The position numbers were made by a program, and so were the translations under genes. Below the pieces are notes generated by a model. It saw nothing but the letters and a program-made list of their open reading frames with translations. It was not told where the DNA came from and ran no database searches. This document shows positions 36,437 through 50,059 of a stretch of DNA of 64,000 bases, one piece after another. Source of the stretch: Pyrocephalus nanus (taxonomy: Eukaryota > Chordata > Aves > Passeriformes > Tyrannidae); assembly GCA_038380795.1 (NCBI GenBank), contig CM076269.1, positions 1,612,001 through 1,676,000 on the forward strand, given 5' to 3'. How positions within the stretch are numbered: the stretch's first letter is position 1; every line of letters starts with the position of its first letter.

Positions 36437-38973
36437 GGTTAAAAGTCAATATTCTGAACAAATTAACATAAGCATGGAAAACCAAATATTTCAAACAGTG
36501 TTTTTTGCAACGGAGCTTGTGAAAAATGCCATGCTTTGTGAGGAAAACAGTTTACACGGGAGATTCTTTTTCATGATCTCAGTTTTATAATCAAATAAAA
36601 AAAATGAGTTGGGAGAATATACTTAATATAATTCCTGGTGTGAACAACATTCTTCATTCTTCTAGAAAGTGGGCAAAGGCACACATTTCCAGTATAGTTA
36701 TAGCTTTTTCCTCCCAGCTATCTTTATGAGTCAAGCCTAACACTTTCACACTGCACCAGAAAGTGCTGGTCAGCATACTCTGTATTGTAAATAACTTAAA
36801 ATGAGAAGTGAATCAAATGGGATTATTTTTCACTTACTTCTCTAAGCATTCAATTGGTTGTGAATACCAGAAATCAGAGAGACCAAATATACCTTTTCTG
36901 GTTCAGTGCTTTCGCTTTGCAGAATTGCTTTCATATCAAAAGGGGAAATGGTCAAGTTGACTCGGAAAATATTGTGGGAAGTAAAGTTGAAAAGAAGCAA
37001 TTCTTTTGTCAGCTGGACTTCTGAAGAGTGGAAAAGACAGTTATCTCTATATTATGGCTGTGTGCTAATCTTCATAAGACCTTGACCATTCTTCCTACAG
37101 AACAAGGGCTAACTCAGAAAGAGTGGTGACTTCTTCCCTGTCAGATTTTCCATAACTTGTCAGGGATATGAATCGTGTGAATCTGCTTCTGAATCGTGGT
37201 AAACAGTGATTTGTAGCTGGGTTATACCAAAAATAAATCACTGGGGTTTTCACCTTTTCCCTCTCTAGGCTGGGTGGTGTGGGCAGCGAGCAGTAAGAGT
37301 GGAACTGCACATCTGTCCCCTCACCCTCACCTTCCTTCCTCTCCCAGCCCATGTTTAATGACTGCACTCCAAGAAGTTGTCACGGGAACAGAAAGGAAAT
37401 TCTTCCATCTTCTGATACCCTTTAAAAGGCTGCTTAATTAAATTCACAGCCCAGCCCCTGTGTGAGGCCTCTTTCAATGCAATGCTGGCAAGGAGGTGAA
37501 ATGATATCTTTGTTCCACACGTTTTAAACTCCTGTTCCTTCCCAGTGCCAAAATGCAAAGTTTAAAATGGTGTGCAGTGGCATGCAGCTGTGAAAACAGA
37601 ATGATTTTTGAACATGATTACATTGAAAACCAAATTTGCTATCTACTCTCCAAGGTGAATATTCAGTGCATTTTTTTTTCCCTTACCCACTTAACCTCTG
37701 AAATGTAATACATTTGCAGAGAAAAAATCCCAATCATTTGGCATCTACTGTCTGCATTCCTTTGTGTGCTTTCCAACATCCCCAGTGATCAGTGCTAAGT
37801 CTTTTATCAGATTCCAGGCTGTAATAAGCAGTGGAAATAGAGTGGGTTCATCTTATCTTGTCCCAGTCTCATTTACACCGGGTGAGATCAGTTAAGCTGT
37901 GCCTGGTGCAGTGAAACCATCCCCATCAAAATATTTAGACTTTAATTTTTTAGTCATTATTAGGGGAATTCTCTGCAGTTCTGAAACAGAAAACAATTTG
38001 GCAGGAGTTTTTGCATCATCAGTTTGTTTCATGGTGTCTAGGTGGGAAACACAACATTCAGCTGAACATTTGGGTACAGCCTCATTCTGTAATTTTGTTT
38101 ACTATGTTTGTAGATGTATTTTCATCAAAACACACTAAAGAAGTATGTTCATTTTTGTCTTTTTTTTTTTTTTCATGGTTCAGCAGAACCAGAAAAAATG
38201 CCAGCCACAAACCTGAGAAAGATGTTTAAATATCCATGAAATAAACAAGTTCAATTTTCGAATTGTAATTCAATGTTCAAAACAGATGATGACTAAACAC
38301 TTTTACTAATTGCATAACTATGTATCATTTAAATAATCATATAAATAGAGTTGATTAAGAATGACTGATCTCTAAGAAAGCAATCAAAGTAGCACAACCA
38401 AAACAACGCTGGAAGAAAGGTGGCAAAATGTTACATTGCCACGAGGAGTTTCCAAAGGTGCTTACATGCACGGATTTAAGCCCCACAAATCTAAATGTAA
38501 TGATAAGCACATAACTAATTCCTGCTGATTGCAGCAGAAATGCCCATCTGGGGAAGGCAAATGGATTTTACCTCGTGTCAGCTCCTCAAATCAGTGGTGA
38601 CATGCTCTGCTTATACCAGGTCCACTAATAAAAAACCAACTTTACACCGAGTTCAGCCCCCCAGGAGTTTCCTCCAAACCACACAACGGGAAGTTCTGCA
38701 TCTCTTTCATGTCCAAGCAAGTCCCCCGATGTTTTATGGAGGTAAAAATTTAAATGTCCCCAAATAATTGGACTTATTTTTGAAAGGGGAGTCAAGGCAG
38801 CACAGGGAAGACAGGTGTGTGTCTCCCTGGTACTAAGATACTTACTTAGAGGGTGACAAATTTACAGAGACAAGAAGACCTGAGTCTACAAGAAATAATA
38901 TTTCATGAAGGTATTTCAGGTTCCAGAAATTTGCAGCCTTTTCTATATGATTTTTTAGGGTTTTTCTAGCTGC

Positions 38974-39150
38974 AATATTATATTATTATATATTATAGTT
39001 ATATATAATAATTACTAATTTTATATATTATACATAATATATATTTTATCTTGATATGATTAATTATCCAAAACCAATTGTATAATTATATAATATATAA
39101 TTATATATATTTTATATATATAGTGTATAAGATAATATAAAACATTATAA
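38974..39150. repeat. AT-rich low-complexity block
   Basis: Mostly TATAT/ATTATA sequence over about 175 bases, interrupted by a short mixed stretch (TTATCTTGATATGATTAATT, then ATCCAAAACCAA). Confidence 0.9.
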
Positions 39151-42100
39151 ATGTTCTACCAGAGCCATGCATGCATACTCTTCTTGAGCAATGGCTTTTT
39201 AAATATCTTGTTGTTTACACTTCCCATGAAAGGATGATAAATATATAAATGGATGAAGTTTGAACATCAAACAAAACTGCATTAGTTTTTAAATTTTTCT
39301 GTACCAAATATTGCTTCAACACTAATGAAAAAGGAGTAGGGGAGAGAAGGGAATGAATTATTTCCATCTTCCAGAAGCTGCTTAATTTCTTGGATTGCAA
39401 ACTGGGGACTCCTATTTTTATAATCTATAAAATAAATATATTATAAATAAATATAGAGAACTTGAGCATCTTCTCAAACTTGAGTCCAATTCTGGCACCA
39501 TTAAAAAATCAATATGTTATCTGTCACTGCCTTAAAAGGTCCAGGCTTTAGCCCAAGTGTTTTAGGTTTAAAGCACCTTAAGATATTGATTTTTTTTTTA
39601 ACCCCAATGTTGTAAAAATAGCAACGTGTCATAAAATCTGCCTAATTGCAGATGACTTTGCTTTTCCTTTAGACCTAAGAGTGAGTTTTCAAAAACGTGT
39701 GTGTGAGGAAGTACCTTAGGAAGTTATTTAAAAAATTGTGCCAACGTTCAGCAGCAAAACCCTGCTGCTAAAATTAGGAATCCTGTCTGTGTGTCAGTGT
39801 TTTTCAGAGTCTCTTTTGGGTTCTCCACGTCCTGACTGCCCAAGGTAACTCATGAACACTGTGCTGGAACTTTCTCAGCTGCTTTTTCAGGAGCTCAACT
39901 TTGGCACTGTGATTTTTTTTTCCCCCTGAAGTCAAACTATACATTTATCTTGAAAACTTGAATTTAATACTTTTAGAAGCCTTCTTTCTTAATATATTAT
40001 CATTTCAAAAGGAAATGGTGCCATTACTCTACAGAAGAGAATTAAAAAAAAATAATGCTGGCAATAATGAGGTAGTAAATGAGTAAATACAGTAATAAAA
40101 CAAATACTTTTTTTTTGTATGGAATATACTCAGAGAAACTACTTCTTTTTTTCTCAGAGACATATCTTCCAAATAATTTCTGTATCTAAATTCTTCATAA
40201 TTACATGTAATGACTCTATTCTTCTCTCCTAGCGCGAGATTTAAATAATAAAAGAATCCTAATAGACCGTAATTATTGCAATCTATCTGCAGATATTAAA
40301 AATGTTTTGGAGAGGAAAGCATGTTTTTAGTTACTGGGAATACAGAGTTACTGCTTGGCTTCGACAGCCAAAGCTTTGGGATGAGAACAAGGGGGGCACA
40401 GCAAGAGCAGCCCAAGCTCTGGCGATGCTGCAATCCCCCTGCCTGAGCCCGGGCTCTGCTGAGCTCCCTCGGAGATTTCCAGGGCCAGAACTAAAGAACA
40501 AAAGATTTAAAACACTCCAGAAAGCAAATCCTTCCTTTTGGCTTGTCAAAGCCTGCGTACTTGTTTCACAGTTTATCACAGCTGGTGTTCCTGACCTGAC
40601 TTCAGGCGTCAGGAATCGAGAGCAGCCGTTTTCGTACCTCGGCCCACCAGCCCATGGAGGTATTTTGATGTTCCCTTTCAAATGGAAAATCTTATCCAAA
40701 AAAATAATAAGAAGCATCAACGTGTCCTGTTTTTTGTCCTTAACATTTTAAATGCTGAATGGTTTTATTTTTTCCATCTCAGGTAATTTGCTTTTCTGTC
40801 CAAACTAATTCTGCCCCCTGAACTCCAGTGTTTTTAAATAAAATAAACCAGCATAAATATAAATTATATGTTACTGTCTATGTTATTTTTTGATTTATAT
40901 CAACATTAACCTACATAAAATAAGTGACAGCATGTTTCAAATCAAACTTTTATAAGACATAGCCTCAGTGACTTTTGGAATATTTTAAGCCTTGTGAATA
41001 GTTTCTCCTGTTGGTTGAGGGTTGAAAAGCCCCCAAGTGATAACTTGAACTGTGTCAGGGGCAACACAATTACTTTTATTTTACTTAAGTGTGTCTGTGG
41101 GAAAATTAACTGCCAGAGTAACAAAAGGGGATGGAAGCAATGAACGGTGCTAAAATTTATAAAAAAATGCAAGTCTTTGCTGTGTCTCCCCTTTTAGGGG
41201 ACAGAAACCAAAACATATACATGGCACTTAGCAATCAAGAGAAAATAATTCAGCTTACTTCTTCCTTTGTTTTTCCTGAGTTGATATGAGCACAGTTTTT
41301 ACTTCTTTTTTTTTTGTTTTTCCCCTTCACACCTGGTATGGGTATTGCCTGTCGGGTCAAGCAGAGCATTTCTTAAACACCTGATCCATCTCCCAGGACT
41401 GTGGATTACAGCATCCTTTTGCTGCAGTTCTCTTTTCAAGAACTTTAAAGAAGCCCAAAGATCTCAGCTCGTGTTGAAACGTAGTCACAAAAAAATAGGT
41501 GTATTCTGACTGCATTTTCCTACCTGCTTATAGGTGATAATTTTGCTCTGCTGTTTTCCCACTTTCTTGAGGATGACACTCTCCCCAAACAAACCTCAGT
41601 ATGAGGCCAGAACCTATAATTTAAACATTAAGATACAATAACTTAAAAACCATATTTTATATGTATTTAATTGCATATATATGATATGTAAAATATATAG
41701 AGAAGATATAGAATTAATCATAATTTTTCATTTTTTACTCTACATTTGTGAGAAATATGCTCTTCATAACAGTTTAAACCAACAAGCAAGATTTGGAGCC
41801 TTCTTCACTGGGGTAGATCTTTGCAACTATTCAGGGTCACAAATCAGTGGGGCACAACTTTAGATTTCCATGTAGAATTGTGATCTGGAATATTAATTTT
41901 CAAGGAGTTTACTGTATATGGGTTAACCAAAAAACAAAGTGAGCATAGTACTCCCATCAGTTAGAAGTTCTTGGAAATAAAAAGAGATGAGTTTTTATCA
42001 TTTCTGCACTTGATCACTTCTATGAAGATAATGGGGTGGAAAGGTCTGATCTAAATTTTATGAAGTTTACCAAAAGTCTGAGTCAATGCAAATGAATTTT

Positions 42101-44503
42101 GGATCTGATTCCTCATATTTTAATACACAATCTACTGTTTTACAAACTGGCTATGAAAATCTAACTACTGCTGCCCTTTGAAAAGTTTCTTATAAAACTT
42201 CTGATTGCAGTGATATTGGTAAGACATAGGTCCTGCTGATTTTAAGGTTCCAAGAGCCTCTGAAAATTAGAGATTTAAGCATATGCTAAATAAATCCTTG
42301 TGGATATTAGTGATGCCATTGAAATGCTATGTTCATTATCTAAATGTCATGCTAGACATGGAGACTGTTCTGATAATTCAGTAAGAGATAATTAAGGGAT
42401 TTTTAATATAATTAATAAGGAGGAGGTTCTGACCCTGTTATGGATAAATAAGAATTGTTTAAAGATAGCTGAAGATGTACTTTTAGCTAAGAGTATTGCA
42501 ACAATTCTAAAATTACACTGTTCTTCTCCTTTGTCATTGTTACACCATTTTATCATTTATCCTTTTTAAAACAACATAAGTATCTGTTTTCTAATATTCA
42601 TCATTAATATAGGCAAGAAACTTCTGAAATAATTCATTGTGAATTTTGTTATTAGACATTTATTTCTCCTTAGTAAGTGGGGCATATGAAGCTTAACATT
42701 CACCAACCATCCACTGTGGTCACTTTCTTGAGTTCCATAGGAACAAACTTCTTAATTTGCACTCAGAATATTAATGCTTAAGGGAAAAACATTATTTTAT
42801 GTCATTGCCACCATTATAGCAGGCAAGTCCATGTTTGAGATTACTTAAATTATTTACAGATTATTCTGGGCTATTATTTTTTTAACAGAGGTATGGCCAT
42901 CTTGGTGAAGGGACTTAATAAATATATCCAAGGCTGAATATTTACAAAAACAGAGAGCCAGTGGTGCTTTCTCAAGAGATACATCCAGCTCCAATTCAGC
43001 AGTGCCATCTCTTGAAAGTGAATTTTAAAGGATTTTAAGCAACTAAAGATCCAAATAGGCAAAACAAACCCAAAATCAGCAGGTTCTGTCCTTATGTTCA
43101 TTACCCTCATTGTCACCACTGTTATCAGTAGTGGATCCATGTCCACCTATGCACCCTGATTGCTTGAAGATGTTCTCAGCAGCAAGAAAATGTTTAAAGA
43201 TGGCAAGTAAAAATGTTAACAATGGCTTCCACGATAAATGAGATGTTTTGTGTTTTTCTTTTTCATTTCCCTATGTTTAGGCTGTTATCAAAGCAAATAT
43301 ATTAAGCATAAACCCATGAATATTAAAAGTGTAAAGTGTCAGAAAACATTTTTGTATGTTAGGGTTCTATCTATTGGCTGACATTATACTGACCTCTCCT
43401 CTTAAAGCAGTAAAACAGCTTTTTCTGTACCTAAAGTAATTTAAAGTCAGCTAACTGTAAAGTGTATGAAGATCAGCTCTGGCAGCCTTCAAATGCAGCT
43501 GCTTGGCTCAAACACAGACTCATTACTGAATAAGAAAAACAACTTTTATAACTGGAAATTTGAAGAACACTCAAATTTAAATGTTGAAATTACGCCATAT
43601 TTGGTGCAGTGTAGTTAAATTAAAAAGGAACATAGTTAGGCATTTGGGTTTGCAAATGGCAGGTTAAAAATATTTACATTAAAACTACATTTAAATGTTA
43701 TCATAGCAGGGGGAGGTGACCATGAAATTTGTGGAATTTAGAATAATACTTCCTCTGAATGAAAAATATTATTTGGGTACAGACCATTCATACTTAAACA
43801 CACAGATTGATTCTTTCAGTGGCAGCCAACATCCTCAGGTCTTTGGCTTTTGATGTGTTTTGAGGGACTGTGTATATTTTTATGAAATTTTGTTGTTTCG
43901 GAAGTTCTCATAGGTTCTATTATTTGTGCTTGTTTTTCTCCAGTATTTATGATTTTAACAACAAATATGTCAAGTAGATTTTTTTTATGCTTCTTGATAC
44001 ACTGCTGGTCACTCTCAGATACTGCTGTGAAAATACTATGTACAAACCAAAACAGAACAACAAAGAATTAAAGGAATCACTAATGCTCAAAAGAAAATAA
44101 TTGAGTGGGACAGCAATTCCTTGTGAGGATCAAGCTCATAAATTAAGGATTATCAATAAACACCTTATGGATACACAGACAGCATAGATAGAAATACAAA
44201 GAAAACAGAATATCAGTTGATGAAGTGTGTCACTGCCTAAAATAAAAAACCCCCTATCTATAAATAATACATTTTATATTACTCAGTGCATTTTTATGGT
44301 GCACAGTCCCCCCTATTCTGTTTAGAAAGATATGATTTAAATAGACTCAGTTTCCAGGTTCTTTAACACACATTATTGTAAATTCTTTCCAATGTGCCTT
44401 TATTAAGCATGGAAAAATCAGGGTACAGAATCTTGATGATGTATCCTGATTTCAAGAATAATAATATTCTCCTACTAGAAGCTCCTACAGGCTTTGGGAG
44501 GTT
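39151..44503. other. non-coding DNA, no gene seen
   Basis: Includes a 149-codon open frame at 40302-40751 overlapped by a 129-codon frame on the other strand (40331-40720). Neither resembles a known family, and the overlap suggests a local lack of stops rather than a gene. Possible third copy of the old repeat at 42225. Confidence 0.65.
42225..42335. repeat. possible third copy of the same old repeat
   Basis: Seen are GGTCCTGCTGATTTTAAGG, GATTTAAGCATATGCTAAAT and GTGATGCCATTGAAATG. The TTTAAGCATATGCTAAA block resembles the self-complementary core of the repeats at 4.1 and 13.8 kb. The similarity is weaker than between those two, so this is a tentative call. Confidence 0.3.
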
Positions 44504-44535
44504 GTTTTGTTTTGTTTTGTTTTGTTTTGTTTTGG
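44504..44535. repeat. (TTTTG)n microsatellite
   Basis: About six units of TTTTG, followed by a G/T-rich stretch to about 44580 (GGGTTTGGGGTTGG and a T11 run). Confidence 0.95.
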
Positions 44536-44936
44536 GTTTGGGGTTGGTTTTTTTTTTTAGTTGTGAGTTTGGGGTTTTTTTATTTTCTTAATGGGTAATT
44601 TTTTATTTTTCATAATGGGAAATATGCATTTTCCTTTTAACTAAGAAAACTTTGGGATATATATACTCTAGTTTAGGCAAATCTGTATCACTTTTTGAGT
44701 TAAATGCTCAAAATCATGGTTTTACTTCAGATTCTCAGTAAACTGAGCAAAGGGGCCTCCAGGCAAGAATTCAGAATCTTGGGAGTTAACAGCAAAGATC
44801 TTTATTCTGAGCACCAGTTGTTGATTATAAATTTCATACTCTATCATTTATGGAAGAAAACACTTGATTGCCTTCCGTTGACACTAAAGCCAGAAGATAA
44901 AGTGACATCTTTTAAAAGAACAAAACATGAATTTAT

Positions 44937-44952
44937 TGTGTGTGTGTGTATA
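44937..44952. repeat. (TG)n microsatellite
   Basis: About six or seven TG units, followed by TATATTGTGG. A similar (CA)n of six to seven units lies at 31626-31638. Confidence 0.9.
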
Positions 44953-46175
44953 TTGTGGTAATGTTGGAAATGCTGGTTCTCCTGGTGCAGTTTTTCTGAT
45001 GTCTGTGTTGGGACTGACTGGCAGGAGGAGGGGCAGGAACCAAACAAAGCCCTTCAGCTGATTAGCAGTGAGGACCCAGCAGTTTTTGACAGCCAGCATG
45101 TGTCTTACCCTGCTGAAACACCTTGTTCTGCAAACCCTCAACCCCAGTTTCTGTTACTGTTTCCAAAGAGCTCTTGCTGCCTGTGGTAGTCCTGGTGCTG
45201 GTGGTGACACATTAGATGTGACAAACGCTGTAAATGAGAGTTCAGAAGGCCAGGAAGGTTGTGCTGTCACAGTAACAGAAGGACAATTTTGTGTCTTCAA
45301 GCAGGAATATCCTCTGTGAGGGGAAACTTATTTTGTGGTACACAGAGCTCTAAACTATTATGTAATTGGCATCATTTACTCTATATTTATGGCATTATGA
45401 GTTTACTGTATTTGGGTTTGCTCAAATAATTTTACATATCTTGGAGAAATTGTATTTTATATGAAGATTTAATCTAACCACAGCTGCAGCAATATAAATT
45501 ACACTTAAGACTATGCTGATTGATTATAATCAGTTGTAATCATGTCTTATAATTACATTGCATTCTGGAAGCAGAGGACTTTTAAGCCTACTCAGCACCC
45601 TGCTACATAAAGAAGATTAGCTGTTACTTCTGACAATCTCAGCCAACACTGAAATATGCATATAAACACCAAGTTTTATAGATTTATTGTTCAAGGACCA
45701 AATGAATTTCTTTTTGTGTCGATAAAAGGCAAAATAGAAATAAAAAAATCTAAAATTTATTGAAAGGCACACTTGCATAAAATATCCTTATTAAATTATT
45801 TATAGTCTATTTAGTTTCAGTATACTAATAAATATAAGGAAAAATCCATTTTCTTGATATCCATCTGATAATTATTTATTGGTATCCCACTGTTCAATCA
45901 TCAGCAGAGCAGTACAGAATGCACTGAAGGTATAACATGTAAAAGTGGCATCCAAGTGCTGGGTATAAATCAGCGTTTCAATAGGACAGTAAATTCCAAA
46001 GACTTTATAGGTGTATGTAATATTCCAGTTTCATTCTGGCAGTTTAATGGATCTGCTTTTCAAAGAAGTCTTATTTATCTTATCTTATTTCACCCAAGCA
46101 CAAGGCAGTGAAGCACCTGGCAAGCACAGAGAGCAGGCAGGAGCCACCCCCACTGCCTGAGATCCAGTTGGTGGC

Positions 46176-46220
46176 TCCTCTGGGTCTGCCTGGGAAAACA
46201 GAATTCCTCTGGGTCTGCCT
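46176..46220. repeat. 16-base direct repeat
   Basis: TCCTCTGGGTCTGCCT occurs exactly at 46176-46191 and again at 46205-46220, 29 bases from start to start. Confidence 0.95.
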
Positions 46221-49200
46221 CATAAGCTCAGGATGGAAAATGGACCAAATGGTTCTGGTTGTGTCTGAGTTTCCTGGTACAATCTCATCATCTGTGTTGT
46301 TCTGCAATACCAGTCCTTCTCCCCTTCTCCCAGGTTTATCCCATTCTTCTTCAGGGCCTGTCTTTTCCTGCCTTCCCAGAAATCCTGGGAACTATTCCAC
46401 TTTGCAATATGCCAGTGGCCAGTCCAGGAGCAAAAGCACAAACACATGAGTAGTATTTCACTTGTGTTCCAGAATAATTTCATTAGGCACTGTTTCATTT
46501 CCACTTTGCCTCCAATCATTTCACCTTTTCATAAATTGGGCTGTGGGTACCCAGTCCATAGGATTACAGTCAGTAACCTAATCCCTGCTCCTGTTGCCCC
46601 TTGCAGTAATCTTAGTTCTAAGAAGGAGCAAATAAATCCTAGAGCACTCATCTCAATATTCTTGAGGCATAGGATCATCTCACAATGTTTTCTGCCTTCA
46701 GCACTATGCAAACTGTTGATATCTAACAAAGTATCCATGATAAATAGCAGAAAGAAGCTCAATAAATTCATTTTGTGTGGACATGTCATTAAAATATTCA
46801 GTAATATCTCATTAGATTTTTGCTGGAAAACATTAGTTCCAGTTAATTTGGGTAGGGTAATGTCACAGGAATTTAAAAATATTTACAGCAACAGGATAAC
46901 ACGAACTGAATAGAATTTACTGGGGAAGTATCTGAACTGATAGATGGGTGTCCAGCAGGTTCCCCCACTGCCTGCAATGATGGAATTCCCACTGCAGGTG
47001 GTTTCTGGCCTGATGTGCTGGTTTTCCTTCCCAGCATAATCTGAGCATGGAGGTGGAGTGATGTGTATCTAAAAATCCATTTTAATATCAAAATCTGGAC
47101 CTGAAATCTTAAAAGTGCCCTTTTCAATTACACACAGTCTCAGTAAATTAGCCTTATCTCCTATTTTTTTTATCCTCTCTTATTTCTACCTTTGTCATTC
47201 ACTTATGGGTCATCTCTTGGCATCATTTAGGCAACAAAAATTAGAATTAAAGGTTAATGTCTATAAATTTTTGTTTTAATGATATGTTCTTCTGTCCTTT
47301 AGGTATAATTTATATAATTTATATAATGTATTCTTTTAAAATTATCACTGCTATTTGCCCTGATCCACATTGTGTACAACCTAAGTTAAACAGTTCAGGC
47401 AAAACCAGCATATCAGAACCTGTAAGTGATCTGTGCTCACACCTGTGCAGTAGGTTTCCTCCATTTGTCTGGACACATGTCATTTATGTCACACACAGCT
47501 TTACCTGAGGCATGTTAGTACAGATTTAGTGTAAGTTGTTTCTTAATAAATGTCCCTGCAAGGTTTCCTTGTGCACCTCTGTCTGTGACGTGAAACTCTC
47601 CTGGACATTTCAGAAAACGCCTTCATCTTTAATTTTTTGACAAGAAAAATCCAGTACACATTCCACAGTTAATCAAATGCCATTGTTATTCAAATTACTT
47701 ATGCAAATCAGCCCTTTGACAGACTCCGTGATCCGAGCTGCTTAAATTGTAGGGCATGTATGCAGTGGGTTCACAGTTTCAGGGGCTGCCAGGACACGCC
47801 TCGACATGCTGAGAACATCAGTAATTGCAGTCCCTGGTGCTTTGTTTTCTGAAGTCCCAGTTGTGCAGAATTGCTCTTCAGTCAGGTCTGATGGGGACAA
47901 GTCATGATGATGGGAACAAGAGTCAAGAATCAGAAAGCACTTCTTACAGGACACAGCCTAGAAAAGAGAGAGCCCTGGAGGAGGAGAGAAAACGTGCATG
48001 AGTGAGGAATAATTGGGAGTCAGATGACAGACCTGGGAACAGCTGGGTTTCCAGAGCCAGGAAAGAGAATTAAGCACAGAGGGGCAATTTTTGCATGAAG
48101 TTATAACTTCATGTAGTGCTTATGTCTGTGCAGCTAAGAAATAGAGGTTTTTCAAAATTTATTTTATTTGGTTTTTTATTGATGAGGATATGGTAGAAAG
48201 GAAGAGTCAAGGAGGATTCTGGTAGAAGGATTTCAGATTAAGCACCAATAAATGAAAGGACAATTTTACAGAGATCATCCTTTGCCCAGGTTTATGCAGC
48301 TGAATAAACTTTCAAAGTGCTGCAAAGCCCACCAGTCAAAATATGAATACTGAATGTGTGAATGTGCCTATGGGTAGATATACACTGGTGGTGTTTTGGG
48401 TTGTTGTATTTTTAAGAGGATGAACGATGGCATATTTAGAAGCCACTTCAATATGTTAAATACCATAAATTACTATGTCTAAAGAAGAGGGGGCATTTTT
48501 AACTGCACAGCCCATAAACTGCAATAAAACTAGTTGAGCAATATGATGCCAGAATGGGCAAAAATCCAGCTGGACGAGGCACAGCTTTATGAAAACAAAC
48601 TGACCGAGCAGCAAGAAGTAAGTTCCAAAGGAAATGAAATGAGACTGTGCTCCTCATTAAGCTAATAACAACAACAACAGAAAAGTCTGTCTGCCTGGAA
48701 GAAATGTGGATTCCAGTTGGAGCAATCCATAAATTAGGTTTTGTAATTCTTTTTGTGACTTCAATCCGCATTGTTCTCTCTCTAATACAGAAATAAATAG
48801 CATCTAATAAGGCCATCTTGCAAACATCAGTACTATCTGGCTCCGAGTTAGAATGATTCACTCACAGAAGATGATTTAAATTAATGTATTTGTTGTAGAG
48901 GTTTTGTGTCACCAGCAGTCTGAGGGACTGAGCTCTGTGTGCACACTGTGCTGGTGTGGGTTGTGATCAGAAGTGCTGGAGCCAGTGCAGATGCATTGGG
49001 TATAGCCTGACTGCAGGAAGGTGACCCTCCAGAGTGTGCCCTGGTCCCTGGCTGTGCCAGCCTAGTTGACATTTGCATTTTATCTGGTGCTTAAAGTTTA
49101 ACCTAATTTTTCTGCAAACTTCAGACCTGAAGCTACCAGTGCAAGCAGCACTGAGAGAAACTTCCACCTGCCACAATCTGATTGAGCACATCAACTGTAT

Positions 49201-49533
49201 GTGCTTGATCCTCCATGACCCAAAGTATCCAAACTGGTCTTGCTGCACAAGCACTGTTTCACTTTTAGATTGAATGTTTGTTTTTTTCACCTCATGCTAC
49301 TTCATTATTCAGCTGTTTAGCCCAATGTCACAAAATGAAGTCATTTGTCCTCCTCACAGCAAAAGGGAGAGGAAAGGTCATTAGCAGCAGTGCTGGTGTA
49401 CTGAGCAGTGGTCTCCTCTGGAAGACCTGGCCTATGCCAGATGATTACATTAACATACTTAGCACTCTGTGATTATTGCAATCATTATTGCAGTATTTCT
49501 TGTGAACATCCCCAACACCAGAGACAGAGAAGT

Positions 49534-49590
49534 TTAGAAAACTGAGGGGAGACCTTATCACCTTATCAAAGGCTTCCTTGGTTATAAGTT
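49534..49590 (+). mobile_element. possible CR1 fragment (internal)
   Basis: The stretch AAACTGAGGGGAGACCTTAT resembles the CR1 segment that encodes or follows the reverse transcriptase end (the block usually read as GAGGGGAGACCTTATTGCTC). It is followed by AAGGCTTCCTTGGTTATAAG, which is loosely similar to the next consensus block. The octamer CCTTATCA is directly duplicated at 49553-49568. The match is short and could be chance. Confidence 0.4.
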
Positions 49591-50030
49591 TTCAGTAAAT
49601 ATCATAAAAAGAATAAAAAGAATGAAAGTTATGCATTAGTATTGCACATATTTCAAGTGAATTATGTCTAAATACAAATGATTTTATGTGAAAAGGAATG
49701 AAGGCACTTGTTTGTAAACAGATGGTATCTGGTTTGATCAGAGGGGGATTATAATGTTCCAGCACCAAGAAATCTCACCTGAAATTTGGACTGATGATCA
49801 CAGAGTAAGTTGTCACATGAGAATAGATACAATACAGATTTTAGCAGCTGGGAAAGTGAACTAGTGCATATATGGGAGAAAGGGAAAAAAAGGAACAAAA
49901 AGAATAAGTAAATGGTTGAGTAAATAAAGTAACAGTTTTCTGGTTGCAGTCGTGGTTGCATTCATCAGCACTGGAAATAAAGATATTACAGCAGTGAAAC
50001 ATTAAACAGAGACAGATTGGGTGGTTTCTC

Positions 50031-50059
50031 ATTTGTTTGTTTTTTGGTTGTTTGTTTTA
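50031..50059. repeat. (TTTG)n-rich tract
   Basis: Imperfect TTTG repeat: TTTGTTTG, a T run, then GGTTGTTTG. Confidence 0.85.

Larger units (their letters stand above)
34441..38973. other. non-coding DNA, no gene seen
   Basis: Contains A14 at 34545-34558, the AT repeat at 34955, the C8-A8 junction at 36421 and T14 at 38160-38173. The remainder is unique and AT-rich, without recognisable genes. Confidence 0.7.

Noticed and set aside
40302..40751. 149-codon open frame with a 129-codon frame on the other strand
   Set aside because: Both strands are open over the same GC-richer stretch, which points to low stop density rather than coding; no family similarity recognised.
46446..46913. 155-codon open frame
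   Set aside because: No recognisable family, no splice or promoter context, another open frame on the opposite strand, and one frame of this length is not surprising in 64 kb of six-frame sequence.
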